Origin: an uncultured Collinsella sp.
Lineage (GTDB): Bacteria; Actinomycetota; Coriobacteriia; Coriobacteriales; Coriobacteriaceae
DNA length: 64,000 nucleotides
Direction: 5' to 3'
Assembly (NCBI GenBank): GCA_900543025.1
Contig: UQPP01000002.1
Span: 1 to 64,000, forward strand
This document shows positions 1 to 9,093 of the stretch, piece after piece; position 1 is the first letter of the stretch, and the number at the start of each line of letters is the position of its first letter. The notes below the pieces were generated by a model. The model was not told the DNA's origin and searched no databases. It was given only the letters and a program-made list of their open reading frames with translations. The translations under genes and the position numbers were made by a program.

Positions 1-870
1 GCACTCCCTGCGCCACCTGCTGGAGTGCTCGGGGCTCAGGAGGTCGACCTACTACTACGCGCTGGCGCACCCGCGGAGGCCGACCAGGCCCGAGCTGCGC
101 GACGCCGCGGCCGAGATATTCTCGCGCACCGCCAACGGCTGCGGGCACCGGCAGATAGCCATGTGCCTGCGCGCCGAGCTGGGCGCGGTCGTGGCCGACA
201 AGACCGTGCTCAAGATGATGCGCGAGATGGGCATCCGGTGCGGGATACGCCGCCGGGGCTCCCGCCGCCGGTACAGCTCCTACAGGGGGCTCGTGGGGAG
301 CACGTTCGAGAACGTCATCGCGAGGGACTTCGGCGCCGAGGGGCCGTGGCAGAAGCTCGGCACCGACGTCACCGAGTTCAAGGTGGCCGGCGCCAAGGCC
401 TACTGGGCCCCGGTGCTCGACTTCTGCACGAAGGAGATCGTGGCGAGCGACATATCGACCTCGCCGGACCTCGCCCAGCAGCACAGGATGCTCGACCGGC
501 TCCTCGAGGCCCTGCCCGACGGGGCGGCGCCGACCATGCACTCGGACATGGGCTGGCAGTACCAGCACGAGTCCTACACCTCCAGGCTGGAGGGGGCGGG
601 CATCACCCAGAGCATGTCGCGCAAGGGGAACTGCATCGACAACGCCGCCACCGAGCAGCTCTTCGGCCACGTGAAGGACGAGTTCTACCGCGGCAGGGAG
701 TGGGGCAGCTTCGGGGACTTCAAGCGCGACCTGGAGGAGTACATAGCCCATTGGAACGCGCGGCGCAGGCAGGTAAGATTGAAGGGCCTGACGCCGGAGG
801 AGTTCCGGAACCAGGCCCTTGCGGCGTAGTCGCTATTTATTCAGTCCAAGTTTCGGGGCGCAGTTCACTG
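1..870 (+). mobile_element. IS3-family insertion sequence, right part
   Basis: The element runs off the left edge, so the left end and OrfA are not visible. It carries the transposase OrfB reading frame and ends downstream of it. The right end is probably near the sequence AGTTTCGGGGCGCAGTTCA (about 849-867), which resembles an IS3/IS150-type terminal repeat. Because the left terminal repeat is outside the window, the exact end and any target duplication cannot be fixed. It lies about 50 bp downstream of the flavodiiron gene's stop codon without interrupting it. Confidence 0.55.
2..829 (+). CDS. IS3-family transposase OrfB (DDE integrase), 5' partial
   Basis: The frame is open from the window edge, so the protein is truncated on the left; about 275 residues are visible. 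An HTH_21-like segment (HSLRHLLECSGLRRSTYYY, then GHRQIAMCLRAE) precedes an rve integrase core. The DDE triad is readable: Asp in GTDVTEF, Asp in MHSDMGWQY, and Glu in NAATEQLFGHVKDE. It ends with the usual LKGLTPEEFRNQ tail of IS3 OrfB proteins. It would catalyse transposition of its own element. No frameshift is seen in the visible part, so the element could be active if OrfA is intact upstream. Confidence 0.9.
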   Translation, partial: HSLRHLLECSGLRRSTYYYALAHPRRPTRPELRDAAAEIFSRTANGCGHRQIAMCLRAELGAVVADKTVLKMMREMGIRCGIRRRGSRRRYSSYRGLVGSTFENVIARDFGAEGPWQKLGTDVTEFKVAGAKAYWAPVLDFCTKEIVASDISTSPDLAQQHRMLDRLLEALPDGAAPTMHSDMGWQYQHESYTSRLEGAGITQSMSRKGNCIDNAATEQLFGHVKDEFYRGREWGSFGDFKRDLEEYIAHWNARRRQVRLKGLTPEEFRNQALAA

Positions 871-919
871 TCCCCTTTGTGGTGGTTGTGATGGTTGAGC
901 GTCAAAAGTGAACGTGTCA

Positions 920-2080
920 CTACTTGGACAGCTCGTCGGCGAGGGCCTCGATCTGAGCGCGCGAGGCGTCGTTGAGCGAGCCCAGCACGGTCACCTTGTT
1001 CTGCGCCAGGGTGATGTCCTTCATGCCCTCGAGCTCCTTGGTCATAACCTTGGCAGCAGCGGGCGCCCAAGAGCCGGCCTCGACGAGCGCCACGGTGCGG
1101 TTCTGGTAGGCATGCTCGGCGAGCGTATGGATAAAGGTGCTCATGAACGGGAAGATCTCGCCCTGATAGGTAATGGAGGCGAGCACCAGACGGTCGTAGC
1201 GGAACGCGTCCTCAACGGCCTCGGCCATATCGTCACGAGCCAAGTCAAAGACGGAGACCTTCTGGCCGCGGGCCTCGAGCGCAGATGCGAGCTCCTCAAC
1301 GGCAGCCTTCAGATGCCCGTACACGCTCGCATAGGCAATCGTGATACCCTCGTCCTCGGGCTGATAGCTCGACCAGGTGTTATAGGTGTCGAGGTAGTAG
1401 CCCAGGTTCTCAGTCAGCACGGGGCCGTGGAGCGGGCAGATAATCTGGATGTCCAGGTCGGCGGCCTTCTTGAGGACGGCCTGCACGAACTTGCCGAACT
1501 TACCGACGATGCCAAAGTAGTAACGGCGCGCTTCGCAAGCCCAGCCCTCGGGATCCTCGATGTCGTTGGCGCCAAACTTGCCAAAACCGTCGGCACTAAA
1601 GAGCACCTTGTCGGTGGACTCGTAGGAGAAGAGCACCTCGGGCCAGTGAACATTGGGGGCACCGACAAAGGTTAGGCTGTGGCCGCCCAGGTCGAGCACG
1701 TCGCCATCTTTGACGACCATCTTGCGCTCGGGGAAGTCGGTTCCAAAGTAGTTGACCATCATGCGGAAAGCGCCCATGCTGGCCACAATCTGCGCCTGGG
1801 GATAGCGCTCCATAAAGGCGGCGATACCGGCAGAGTGATCGGGCTCCATGTGATGGACAACCAGGTAGTCGGGCGTACGACCATCGAGCACGGTCTCGAG
1901 GTTGCCGAGCCACTCGTCGACAAAGCCAGCGTCGACCGAATCGGCGACAGCGATTTTATCGCCCAAGATAACATAGCTGTTGTATGCCATGCCGTTCTCG
2001 GACACGTCGTACTGGCCCTCGAACAGATCGATGTCGTGATCGTCGACGCCAATGTAGCGGATATCCTTGGTGATCTCCAT
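920..2080 (-). CDS. Flavodiiron protein (A-type flavoprotein, FprA-like)
   Basis: A 386-residue cytoplasmic O2/NO reductase of anaerobes. The N-terminal metallo-beta-lactamase-like domain carries the di-iron ligands HHMEPDHSAG at about residues 76-85. The C-terminal flavodoxin domain (about 250-386, starting GITIAYASVYGHLKAA) binds FMN. A longer frame reaches 2143, but ATG at 2080 is preceded at good distance by AGGAGG and gives the family's N-terminus, so it is chosen. No rubredoxin domain is fused, so an external electron donor is needed. It is monocistronic here, between the IS3 element and a LacI regulator, and is likely part of oxidative or nitrosative stress defence. Confidence 0.93.
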   Translation of the reverse strand: MEITKDIRYIGVDDHDIDLFEGQYDVSENGMAYNSYVILGDKIAVADSVDAGFVDEWLGNLETVLDGRTPDYLVVHHMEPDHSAGIAAFMERYPQAQIVASMGAFRMMVNYFGTDFPERKMVVKDGDVLDLGGHSLTFVGAPNVHWPEVLFSYESTDKVLFSADGFGKFGANDIEDPEGWACEARRYYFGIVGKFGKFVQAVLKKAADLDIQIICPLHGPVLTENLGYYLDTYNTWSSYQPEDEGITIAYASVYGHLKAAVEELASALEARGQKVSVFDLARDDMAEAVEDAFRYDRLVLASITYQGEIFPFMSTFIHTLAEHAYQNRTVALVEAGSWAPAAAKVMTKELEGMKDITLAQNKVTVLGSLNDASRAQIEALADELSK

Positions 2081-2209
2081 CAGGCAAAGCCTCCTAGATA
2101 GACAAAAGAACCCGTCTATCATAGCACTCGCCTTTAGAGCCACAGCTATCTGCCGGCATCCTTACCGATTGTTATTGATGCGGAATATACCGCTTTTGAC
2201 CTGCACAAA

Positions 2210-3241
2210 CTATGCGCGCGGTATTGCCGTGCTCTGTCGAATGATGAGCTGGCCGGGAATACGAATAGCAACGGTTTTGCCCGCCGTACCCGCCTCGGGA
2301 ACCGCATGCTCGAATACCTCGCGCCCACGCTGATGCAAATCGAATCGAACGGTCGTGAGCTCGTTATGTGCCACAAAATCATCGAGTGAATCGTCGACGC
2401 CCACCACGCTCACGTCCTCGGGCACGCGCAGACCGCTATCGCGCAGCGCTGCAATCACGCCATTTGCCATCTGGTCGTTTGCCGCGTAAATCGCCGTCAT
2501 GGTGCGGTCGTGCTCGGCCAGGTACCTGCCGGCCTCGTAACCGCTGTTGGCTGACCAGTCGCCCTCGAGCGGCGCCCGTGGCTTAATGTGCTTACGCTCG
2601 AGCGCATCCTGCCAGCCAGCGCGACGGAACTGCTCGTCGACCGAAAAGGACGGGCCACCGATATAACGAATCTGCTCGTGTCCCAGCTCAAACAGATGAT
2701 CCATGAGCAGCAGCGAGCAGCCGTAATGATCGGAGTCGACCGTAGTCACCCGCGGGTGTGCATACATGGTAACGATGACCGTGCCAATGCCCGGCAGTGG
2801 ATCAAACGTCTCAAAATCGGGCGCCATGCGGCTCATGCCGATGATGATGCCGTCCACCGGCAATGCGGCCATACGACGCGTGGCCTCGGCAAGCGAAAAC
2901 TCCTCGGTCTTGGACATCTCGACCAGCGTGATGGCGCAATTATGCTCGCGAGCAGCGCTGGCGATGCCGTCGATCATTGAGAGGTTGCCAAACTTGGTGA
3001 CATCGTTGACGCACAGGCCGACCGAATGGTAGCGACCGTCGCGCAGCGAGCGACCGGCATAACTCGGACGAAAGCCGAGCTCTTGCATAGCGGCCTGCAC
3101 ACGCTGGCGCGTCTGCTCGTTAACGTTGGGCAAGCCGTTGGCGACGCGCGAAACCGTCTGCTGCGAAACGCCAGCAGCGCGGGCGACGTCGGCCATGGAG
3201 ACCGGACGCGAACTGGTATCGTTGGACGGACGCCTTGCCAC
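2210..3241 (-). CDS. LacI-family regulator, probable repressor of galKT
   Basis: A 343-residue regulator. The N-terminal HTH is VSMADVARAAGVSQQTVSRV (about residues 14-33), with a hinge at RPSYAGRSLR, and the rest is a periplasmic-binding-protein-like effector domain (AIYAANDQMANGVI, VVGVDDS). The start is GTG at 3241, preceded by AAGGTG; there is no suitable ATG with the full HTH. It is divergent from galK-galT across a 338-bp intergenic region that holds three copies of a TGTTAACGTACTCA-type operator, so it probably represses galKT and itself. The inducer is inferred to be galactose or a galactoside. It is one of three LacI paralogues in the window. Confidence 0.88.
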   Translation of the reverse strand: MARRPSNDTSSRPVSMADVARAAGVSQQTVSRVANGLPNVNEQTRQRVQAAMQELGFRPSYAGRSLRDGRYHSVGLCVNDVTKFGNLSMIDGIASAAREHNCAITLVEMSKTEEFSLAEATRRMAALPVDGIIIGMSRMAPDFETFDPLPGIGTVIVTMYAHPRVTTVDSDHYGCSLLLMDHLFELGHEQIRYIGGPSFSVDEQFRRAGWQDALERKHIKPRAPLEGDWSANSGYEAGRYLAEHDRTMTAIYAANDQMANGVIAALRDSGLRVPEDVSVVGVDDSLDDFVAHNELTTVRFDLHQRGREVFEHAVPEAGTAGKTVAIRIPGQLIIRQSTAIPRA

Positions 3242-3334
3242 AGGATCACCTTCACCCTTGCGAGATCTGAATAGCGTGCATGCCGGCCCGGGCAGAGATA
3301 CACTCCGCGCCGAGGCCCGCCATCGTCGGACGCA

Positions 3335-3535
3335 TGTTAACGTACTCTACTTTTTCAATCCGCAACTCTTCTGCTTTATAAGTCCATACAGCAGTACCGT
3401 TCACGGCTGTATTTCTACCGATTACCAGATTCTCAAAAAGTGACAAGCGTTGTGTTATGAGTACGTTAACATAGCCCGTAACGTGCGGTATCGTGAACAC
3501 TTGGTTCACTCCGCTTCAAGTTGTTAACGTACTCA
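3335..3535. promoter_or_regulatory. Three LacI-type operators in the galK control region
   Basis: Copies of one 14-bp pseudo-palindrome lie at 3335-3348 (TGTTAACGTACTCT), 3458-3471 (TGAGTACGTTAACA) and 3522-3535 (TGTTAACGTACTCA). The last two are exact inverted copies of each other and extend to 15 bp with one more matching base. The centre is ACGT, as expected for LacI-family proteins. The last copy lies 45 bp before the galK start, where it could block transcription. An ACCGTTCACGG motif (3396-3406), also found at other sugar promoters here, sits between copies one and two. Together these account for most of the 3242-3579 gap. Confidence 0.75.
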
Positions 3536-3579
3536 TAACGACGCAAAACTCGCCCGTGCGCACCAAGGAAAGGACTCCC

Positions 3580-4785
3580 ATGACCACCCCCGACGAAAAG
3601 ACATTCGCCACGCTCACCAAACTGTTTGAGGAGGAGTTTGGCCCCATCGGCGACCGCCAGGTGCTCTATGTGCACGCGCCCGGCCGTTCCGAAATCAGTG
3701 GCAACCACACCGACCACGAGGGCGGCCACGTCATCGCCGGCTCGCTCGATGTCGCCGTTGACGGCATTGCCGTAGCGACCGACACCAACAAGATTCGCGT
3801 CGCCGACGAGGGCTACCCCACCTTTGAGATCACGCTCGACACGCTGGATATTCAAGCGTCCGAGAAGGGCACGTCCGCGAGCCTCGTCCGCGGCATGGCC
3901 CACGAAATCGCTGCTCTGGGCGTTGAGCCCCAGGGCTTCGACTTCGCCTTCACCTGCTCTGTCTCCTCGGGCGGCGGCCTTTCCAGCTCCGCTGCTGTCG
4001 AGGCGGCATACGGTCGCGCCATGGAGACGCTCTGGGGCGCACCCGCCATTGAGCCCGTCGCGCTCGCTCAGATGAGCCAGCGCACCGAGAACAACTACTA
4101 CGGCAAGCCCTGCGGCCTGATGGACCAGGCCGCCGTATGTCTGGGCGGCCTCGCCTACATGGACTTTGAGGACCAGGCTCAGCCTAAAACCAAGAAGCTC
4201 GAGCTCAACTTTGAGGATCACGGCTACGCGCTCGTGCTCGTTAAGGTCGGTGCCGACCACGTGGCCGCCACCGACGACTACGCCGCCGTTCCGCGCGAAA
4301 TGCAGGACGTCGCCGCCGAGTTTGGCAAGGAACGCCTGTGCGAGGTCGATGTTGCCGACTTTGACGCCAAGCTCCCCGAGCTGCGCGCCAAGCTGGGCGA
4401 CCGCGCCTGTCTGCGCGCCGTTCACTACTGGTACGAAAACGGCCTGGTCGACAAGCGCTGGGCTGCCCTGAACGCCGGCGACATCGATCAGTTCCTGGTC
4501 CTGACGCGCGAGTCCGGCGCCAGCTCTGCCATGTACCTACAGAATGTCGTTGCCAAGCTGGGCTCCGAGCAGCCCTCGATGTATGCCCTGGCACTGGCCG
4601 AGCACGTGCTCGACGGCCGAGGCGCCGTCCGTATCCACGGTGGCGGCTTTGGTGGCACCATCCAGGCCTTCGTGCCGCTCGACCTGGTCGACACCTTCAT
4701 CGCCAAGATGAACGGCTGGCTGGGCGAGGGCTCTGCCCGCCACTACGCAATTTCTGACAAGGGGGCCTACGCGGCATGGCTGTAA
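3580..4785 (+). CDS. galK: Galactokinase
   Basis: A 401-residue GHMP kinase that phosphorylates alpha-D-galactose to galactose-1-phosphate in the cytoplasm (Leloir pathway). The galactokinase signature is seen as GRSEISGNHTDHEGGH (about residues 32-47), the ATP loop as SSGGGLSSSAAVE (about 130-142), and the C-terminal motif as IHGGGFGGTIQAF. The second residue of the usual GEHTD is changed to GNHTD. The frame stays open back to a GTG at 3493, but ATG at 3580 after AAGGAAAGGA is the credible start. It overlaps galT by 10 bp, indicating an operon with translational coupling. It is probably controlled by the divergent LacI regulator. Confidence 0.95.
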   Translation: MTTPDEKTFATLTKLFEEEFGPIGDRQVLYVHAPGRSEISGNHTDHEGGHVIAGSLDVAVDGIAVATDTNKIRVADEGYPTFEITLDTLDIQASEKGTSASLVRGMAHEIAALGVEPQGFDFAFTCSVSSGGGLSSSAAVEAAYGRAMETLWGAPAIEPVALAQMSQRTENNYYGKPCGLMDQAAVCLGGLAYMDFEDQAQPKTKKLELNFEDHGYALVLVKVGADHVAATDDYAAVPREMQDVAAEFGKERLCEVDVADFDAKLPELRAKLGDRACLRAVHYWYENGLVDKRWAALNAGDIDQFLVLTRESGASSAMYLQNVVAKLGSEQPSMYALALAEHVLDGRGAVRIHGGGFGGTIQAFVPLDLVDTFIAKMNGWLGEGSARHYAISDKGAYAAWL

Positions 4786-6404
4786 TGACTGACGTGCGCG
4801 AGGCCGCGCAGAACCTGATCGAGTACGCCATCCACCGATCGATGATCGGCCAGGACGATCGCATCTGGGCGTATAACACCATTCTCGAGTGCATCGGTGC
4901 TACGGGCCCGGCGCTCGACATGGCCTGGGCGCTCCAGGTCGAGAAACTCTCGCTCTTGCACCCCGATACCCTGCCCAACTTTGACCTTGAAGGCACACTT
5001 GCCGCGCTTGCCGAGGCGGCTGTTGCCAACGGCGCCGCCGAGGACACGGCATCGGGCCGCGACCGCATCGCCATGCGCATCATGGGCGCGCTCATGCCGC
5101 GCCCGTCTGCCGTGATTGACGAGTTTACCGGCCGCATGGGCGTCAACGAGCCCCGCGCCGCGACCGACTGGTTCTACGGCCTGTGCTGCGACGCCGGCTA
5201 CGTGCGCCGTGCCGCCATCGCGCGCAACATCAAATGGAGCACCCCCACCAACTGGGGCGATCTTGAAATCACCATCAACCTGTCCAAACCCGAGAAGGAC
5301 CCGCGCGATATCGCCGCGGCAGGTGCAGCCAAGAACATGGGCGAGAAGTATCCCGCCTGCCAGCTCTGCATCGAGAACGAGGGTTACCCCGGACGCTCCG
5401 CCGCGGCTGACGGCGGCGCTCATCCCGCCCGCCAGAATCTGCGCGTTATCCCCATCCAGCTCGACGGCGAGCGTTGGGGCTTCCAGTACAGCCCGTACGC
5501 GTACTTTAACGAGCACTGCATTGCCATGAGCTCCGAGCATCGTCCGATGCACGTCGACCGCAAGGGGCTGACCTGCCTGCTCGATTTTGTGGACCTGTTC
5601 CCGCACTACTTTATCGGCTCCAACGCCGACCTGCCCATCGTGGGCGGCTCGATTCTGTCGCACGACCACTTCCAGGGCGGCGCGCACGAGTTCCCCATGA
5701 TGCATGCCACCGAAGTCTCGCAGTTTAGCGTGCCCGGCTTTGACCAGGTCAGCGGTACCGTGTTGCAGTGGCCGCTTTCGGTGCTGCGACTGCGCTCGCA
5801 CGACCGCGCTCAGTTGCTCGACGCTGCCGAGAAGATTATCCTCGCCTGGCGCGAGTGGACCGATGAGTCTGTGGGCGTTATCGCGCACACGGCCGACGGC
5901 GTAGCGCACAACACCGTGACGCCCGTCATCCGCCGCGTCGACTTCCGCGGCAATGCCGGTGGCGAGATTTACGAGGCCTACCTGGCACTTCGCTGCAACA
6001 TCACGACCGACGAGCATCCGCTGGGCGTTTTCCACCCGCATGCCGAGTATCACCATATTAAAAAGGAGAACATCGGCCTGATCGAGGTCATGGGCTTGGC
6101 CATTTTGCCGCCGCGCCTGGTTCCCGAGCTCGGCGCTGTCCGTGAGCACCTGTTGGCGGCCAAGACCGATGCCAGCTACGACCTTGCCGGTGCACTCGAG
6201 GGCGACGACCTTTGCCGCAGCCACGCCGCATGGGCCGAGGACGTCTTTGCCCGCCGCGCCGACGAGCTTACGGCGGACAACGCCATCGACATCCTGCACG
6301 AGGAGGTCGGCGTGGTGTTTGGCCACGTGCTCGACAACGCCGGCGTCTTTAAGTGGGACGAAGCCGGCCGCGCCGCCCAACAGCGCTTTATCGACTCACT
6401 GTAA
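4776..6404 (+). CDS. galT: Galactose-1-phosphate uridylyltransferase, type 2
   Basis: A 542-residue UDP-glucose--hexose-1-phosphate uridylyltransferase of the long, Firmicute-type family (GalT2). It exchanges UMP between UDP-glucose and galactose-1-phosphate. Visible signatures include GGSILSHDHFQGGAHEFPM (about 290-308, the HxHxG-like nucleophile region) and HPHAEYHHIKKENIGLIEVM near 415-435. ATG at 4776 overlaps the galK stop; a second ATG at 4785 (TAATG overlap) is equally possible. No galE (UDP-galactose 4-epimerase) lies in the window, so the Leloir pathway must be completed elsewhere. A repeat and then a strong terminator follow directly. Confidence 0.95.
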   Translation: MAVMTDVREAAQNLIEYAIHRSMIGQDDRIWAYNTILECIGATGPALDMAWALQVEKLSLLHPDTLPNFDLEGTLAALAEAAVANGAAEDTASGRDRIAMRIMGALMPRPSAVIDEFTGRMGVNEPRAATDWFYGLCCDAGYVRRAAIARNIKWSTPTNWGDLEITINLSKPEKDPRDIAAAGAAKNMGEKYPACQLCIENEGYPGRSAAADGGAHPARQNLRVIPIQLDGERWGFQYSPYAYFNEHCIAMSSEHRPMHVDRKGLTCLLDFVDLFPHYFIGSNADLPIVGGSILSHDHFQGGAHEFPMMHATEVSQFSVPGFDQVSGTVLQWPLSVLRLRSHDRAQLLDAAEKIILAWREWTDESVGVIAHTADGVAHNTVTPVIRRVDFRGNAGGEIYEAYLALRCNITTDEHPLGVFHPHAEYHHIKKENIGLIEVMGLAILPPRLVPELGAVREHLLAAKTDASYDLAGALEGDDLCRSHAAWAEDVFARRADELTADNAIDILHEEVGVVFGHVLDNAGVFKWDEAGRAAQQRFIDSL

Positions 6405-6435
6405 TGATCCCTTGGGGACGGAGGAAAACGGATCA
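6405..6435 (+). repeat. 31-bp stop-codon-proximal repeat, copy 1
   Basis: The sequence starts TGATCCCTTGGGGACGGAGG and ends AACGGATCA, so its outer six bases form a short inverted repeat (TGATCC/GGATCA). It begins on the base after the galT stop codon. The same 31 bp recurs at 29729-29759 in opposite orientation, again right at a gene end and in the same direction relative to transcription. It is not itself a strong hairpin. Confidence 0.8.
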
Positions 6436-6450
6436 CTTCGTCTTCAAGAC

Positions 6451-6490
6451 AACGGCGCCCGCCGGCAACATCGCCGGCGGGCGCCGTTTT
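6451..6490. terminator. Bidirectional terminator between galT and lacC
   Basis: A perfect GC-rich hairpin (AACGGCGCCCGCCGGC, small loop, GCCGGCGGGCGCCGTT) is followed by T-rich sequence on the plus strand and preceded by A residues. It separates the convergent galT and lacC transcripts and can end both. Confidence 0.88.
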
Positions 6491-6512
6491 TAAGTGTTCG
6501 GTGTCGCGACTC

Positions 6513-7448
6513 CTACAGTTCAGTCACGACAACGCTGTTGTAGATCTCGTCCCAGCGGTCCATGACCAGGTGGCCGGTCTTGGGATCCATGGCGTTGAGC
6601 TTGCCGCAGGCATTGGCGGTCTTGAGCACCGTGACGTCGTCGGCACCAGCAGCAATGGCATGCGCAAAGCCGGCGATGGTCGAGTCGCCGGAACCCGTCG
6701 CGTTCACAGCCGCAATCGCGGGCGTCTTGGCGCGGAACGCGCGGCCCTCGTGGAAGCCCACCGAACCGGCAGCGCCCATCGAAACGACGACCCAGGGAAT
6801 ACCGGCAAAGCGGCCATCGGCGGCAAGCGCCTCGCGCAGGGCATCGACATCATCGGTCGTAAAGGACGTACCCAGCAGGCCGTTAATCTCGGTCAGGTTG
6901 GGCTTTACGAGCTCAGGCTTAGCGTCGGACTCCAGCGCGGCCTCCAGCGATGCGCCCGAGGTGTCGAGCAGCACCTTAGCGCCCGCCTCTTCGGCGATCT
7001 TGACGAGCTCGGCATAGTAGCCGGCATCGACGCCACGCGGCAGCGAGCCCGAAAGCGTCACAACGTCCGCCTTCGCTGCAAGCTCGGCGAACTTGGCCGT
7101 AAAGGCCTCGAGCTCGGCTGGGACGATCTGTGGGCCGCTCTCCAGCAGCTCGGTCTGATTACCCTCGTGCAGAATATTCAGGCAAATGCGCGTCTCACCG
7201 GCGATGGGCACAAAGTCGTTCTTGACGCCATCGACATCCATGAGCTCGGCCATATAGGCACCCATGTGACCGCCGAGCAGACCGGTCGCGAGCACATCGT
7301 CGTCCAACTGCAGCAGCACACGGCTCACGTTGAGGCCCTTGCCGCCAGCGGTCTTTTCGGGCGTCACACGGTTAACATCGTCGATGATCAGCTTATCGAG
7401 CTGATAGCGCGTATCAATCGACGGGTTCATGGTAACGGTCAGAATCAT
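6513..7448 (-). CDS. lacC: PfkB-family tagatose-6-phosphate kinase (LacC-like)
   Basis: A 311-residue PfkB sugar kinase of the LacC/FruK branch. It starts MILTVTMNPSIDTRYQLDK, has the GGKGLNVSRVL motif near residue 38 and the anion-hole/catalytic motif NATGSGDSTIAGF near 247-259. ATG at 7448 after AGGAG is chosen; the frame reaches 7493. It is the last gene of lacA-lacB-lacX-lacC, so tagatose-6-P is the most likely substrate, giving tagatose-1,6-bisphosphate. 1-Phosphofructokinase is the alternative by family, but context argues against it. A close paralogue lies at 31352-32287. The aldolase LacD is not in the window. Confidence 0.85.
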   Translation of the reverse strand: MILTVTMNPSIDTRYQLDKLIIDDVNRVTPEKTAGGKGLNVSRVLLQLDDDVLATGLLGGHMGAYMAELMDVDGVKNDFVPIAGETRICLNILHEGNQTELLESGPQIVPAELEAFTAKFAELAAKADVVTLSGSLPRGVDAGYYAELVKIAEEAGAKVLLDTSGASLEAALESDAKPELVKPNLTEINGLLGTSFTTDDVDALREALAADGRFAGIPWVVVSMGAAGSVGFHEGRAFRAKTPAIAAVNATGSGDSTIAGFAHAIAAGADDVTVLKTANACGKLNAMDPKTGHLVMDRWDEIYNSVVVTEL

Positions 7449-7504
7449 ATTGAACTCCTGTTTCCGGGGCACGACACGCGCGGCCCCAAACATACGATAG
7501 CTCG

Positions 7505-8386
7505 TTAAAGGATCTCGATCTCAAAGCCGCGGGTGACGGTCTCCCCCGGCTTGGCCACCAGGCAGCCGCGCTTGTGCTCCAGAATATCGTCCTCGTCGGA
7601 GCAGGTGGACAGGCCGCCCCACGGTTCCACGGCCACAAAGTCGCCCTCGGGCTTGCTCCACACAATCAGGTACGGCATATCGGGGAACGTCAGGCGCACG
7701 CCCTTGTCCTCGGTCTTCTTGGTCAGCGTAACCACGCGGCTCTCGAGCACGTCAAAGATGGTCTCCGCGAAGTCGAAGAGCTCGTGGGTCAGCGGCAGGT
7801 TCTGGTCGATCATGGGGTTCTTGCTGCGATGCTCAACATCAATCAGGCCCGTCGAGGGAACGGCAGTACAGAGCTCGGTGGCCTCACGCTGTTCAAAACG
7901 GAGCTCGTAGTCGTCATAGGACTCGCCCTCGTCGAGCGGACACTTAAAGCCGGGGTGACCGCCCACAAAGAACGGCATGTCCTCGGTGCCCTCATTGGTC
8001 ACCTCGTACGACACGGCCACCTTTTCCGAATCAATCGTGTAACGAGCAACGATCTTAAACGGATACGGGTACTGCTCGAGCAACTCGGCATGGTCGGTAG
8101 AGCTTAGGCTCAGCGCAACCATGTTGTCGCTCTGTTCCTCGAGCTTCCACTCCTGTTTGCGCGCAAAGCCGTGGCGGGCGAGCTTTACCTCGCGGCCACC
8201 CATGGTCGTTGCGTGACCGTCACGAAGGCCACCGCAGATCGGGAAACAAATGGGCGCCTGCCCCGACCAGACCGCCGGATCACCCTGCCACAAGTACTCA
8301 CGGCCGTTGGCCACAATAGAAGTGAACGATCCGCCAGCCGTGCTCAACGCCACACGAATTGAACCGTTATCAAGAACAAACTCCAT
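7505..8386 (-). CDS. Aldose 1-epimerase family protein (LacX-like)
   Basis: A 293-residue galactose-mutarotase-fold protein of the LacX type, shorter than GalM. It contains APICFPICGGLRDG, the conserved GGHPGFKCPL (catalytic-type His) and VEPWGGLSTCSDE near the end. It would interconvert anomers of galactose or a phosphorylated hexose, but LacX proteins have no settled substrate. ATG at 8386 lies behind AAGGGAAGG. It sits between lacB and lacC, the same order as in several lactic acid bacterial lac operons where lacX ends the cluster. A paralogue at 32347-33228 also precedes a lacC gene, so the pair has been duplicated as a cassette. Confidence 0.82.
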   Translation of the reverse strand: MEFVLDNGSIRVALSTAGGSFTSIVANGREYLWQGDPAVWSGQAPICFPICGGLRDGHATTMGGREVKLARHGFARKQEWKLEEQSDNMVALSLSSTDHAELLEQYPYPFKIVARYTIDSEKVAVSYEVTNEGTEDMPFFVGGHPGFKCPLDEGESYDDYELRFEQREATELCTAVPSTGLIDVEHRSKNPMIDQNLPLTHELFDFAETIFDVLESRVVTLTKKTEDKGVRLTFPDMPYLIVWSKPEGDFVAVEPWGGLSTCSDEDDILEHKRGCLVAKPGETVTRGFEIEIL

Positions 8387-8505
8387 AGGAGCCTTCCCTT
8401 TCTTACGACAGCCCGCCAAGTCAATAGGGCTGATAGAAAACCGGCCCGCGCCCCCTCACAGAAACGCGAGCCGTCAACGGACTAGTTAATTACACCGGAT
8501 ACCCG

Positions 8506-9030
8506 CTAATCGTGGTATTCGCCGCGGTCCCACTTCTCGAGGAACTCGTCAAAGAAGTGCGGGTCAGCCTGAGCCTCAGCGTCGGCCTTATTGCAGGCAT
8601 CGATCTTGGCAATCAGGGCATCGTGCTCGGGGGTCTTCTCGTAGGGCTCCTCCAGGAAGGCAAGCATGATGTCGGCCATCAGGAACTCGCCGGTGATCTT
8701 GCCGCCAAAGCCCACGATGTTGGCGTTGAGCTCGCGACGGGCATACAGAGCAGAGGTCATGTCGCGAACCAGGGCGCAGCGGGCGCCGGGAACCTTGTTG
8801 ACGGCGTTGGTGATGCCGATGCCGGTGCCGCAAAGGGCCACGCCAAAGTCGGCCTTGCCGCTGGCAACAGCCTCGCCCACGGCCTTACCGTAGATGGGGT
8901 AGTGCGTACGGGTGTGGCTGTAGGTGCCGCAGTCGAGCACCTTGTAGCCAGCCTGCTCCAGGCGGTCGGCCAGATAGATCTTCTCGTCCGTAACGATATG
9001 GTCGCAACCGATTGCGATGGTCTTCTTCAT
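8506..9030 (-). CDS. lacB: Galactose-6-phosphate isomerase subunit LacB
   Basis: A 174-residue RpiB/LacA/LacB-family protein. Seen: [18 protein letters not shown] at the start, a [20 protein letters not shown] active-site loop near residues 69-88 and a [20 protein letters not shown] segment. With LacA it isomerises D-galactose-6-phosphate to D-tagatose-6-phosphate, after PTS uptake of lactose or galactose. It lies 63 bp downstream of lacA on the same strand. Length and motifs fit LacB (about 171 residues) better than ribose-5-phosphate isomerase B (about 150). Confidence 0.92.
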   Translation of the reverse strand: MKKTIAIGCDHIVTDEKIYLADRLEQAGYKVLDCGTYSHTRTHYPIYGKAVGEAVASGKADFGVALCGTGIGITNAVNKVPGARCALVRDMTSALYARRELNANIVGFGGKITGEFLMADIMLAFLEEPYEKTPEHDALIAKIDACNKADAEAQADPHFFDEFLEKWDRGEYHD

Positions 9031-9093
9031 CAGAACGTCCTTTCGTCTGAATTCACAAGTTGAGGTAGAAGTTCGAGTTCTCGGTGGCTCTCG

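Noticed and set aside
3252..3509. Short open frames in the galK-lacI intergenic region
   Set aside because: They span the operators and promoter sequence and have no family features.
4767..6380. 537-codon open frame opposite galT
   Set aside because: It is antisense to a clear GalT and has a composition typical of shadow frames.
7505..8386. Calling the LacX-like protein GalM
   Set aside because: It is shorter and lacks the TNHTYFNL motif; the true GalM is at 28378.
8506..9030. Ribose-5-phosphate isomerase B as the identity of LacB
   Set aside because: It is paired with LacA, longer than RpiB and in a lac operon; RpiB stays a remote alternative.
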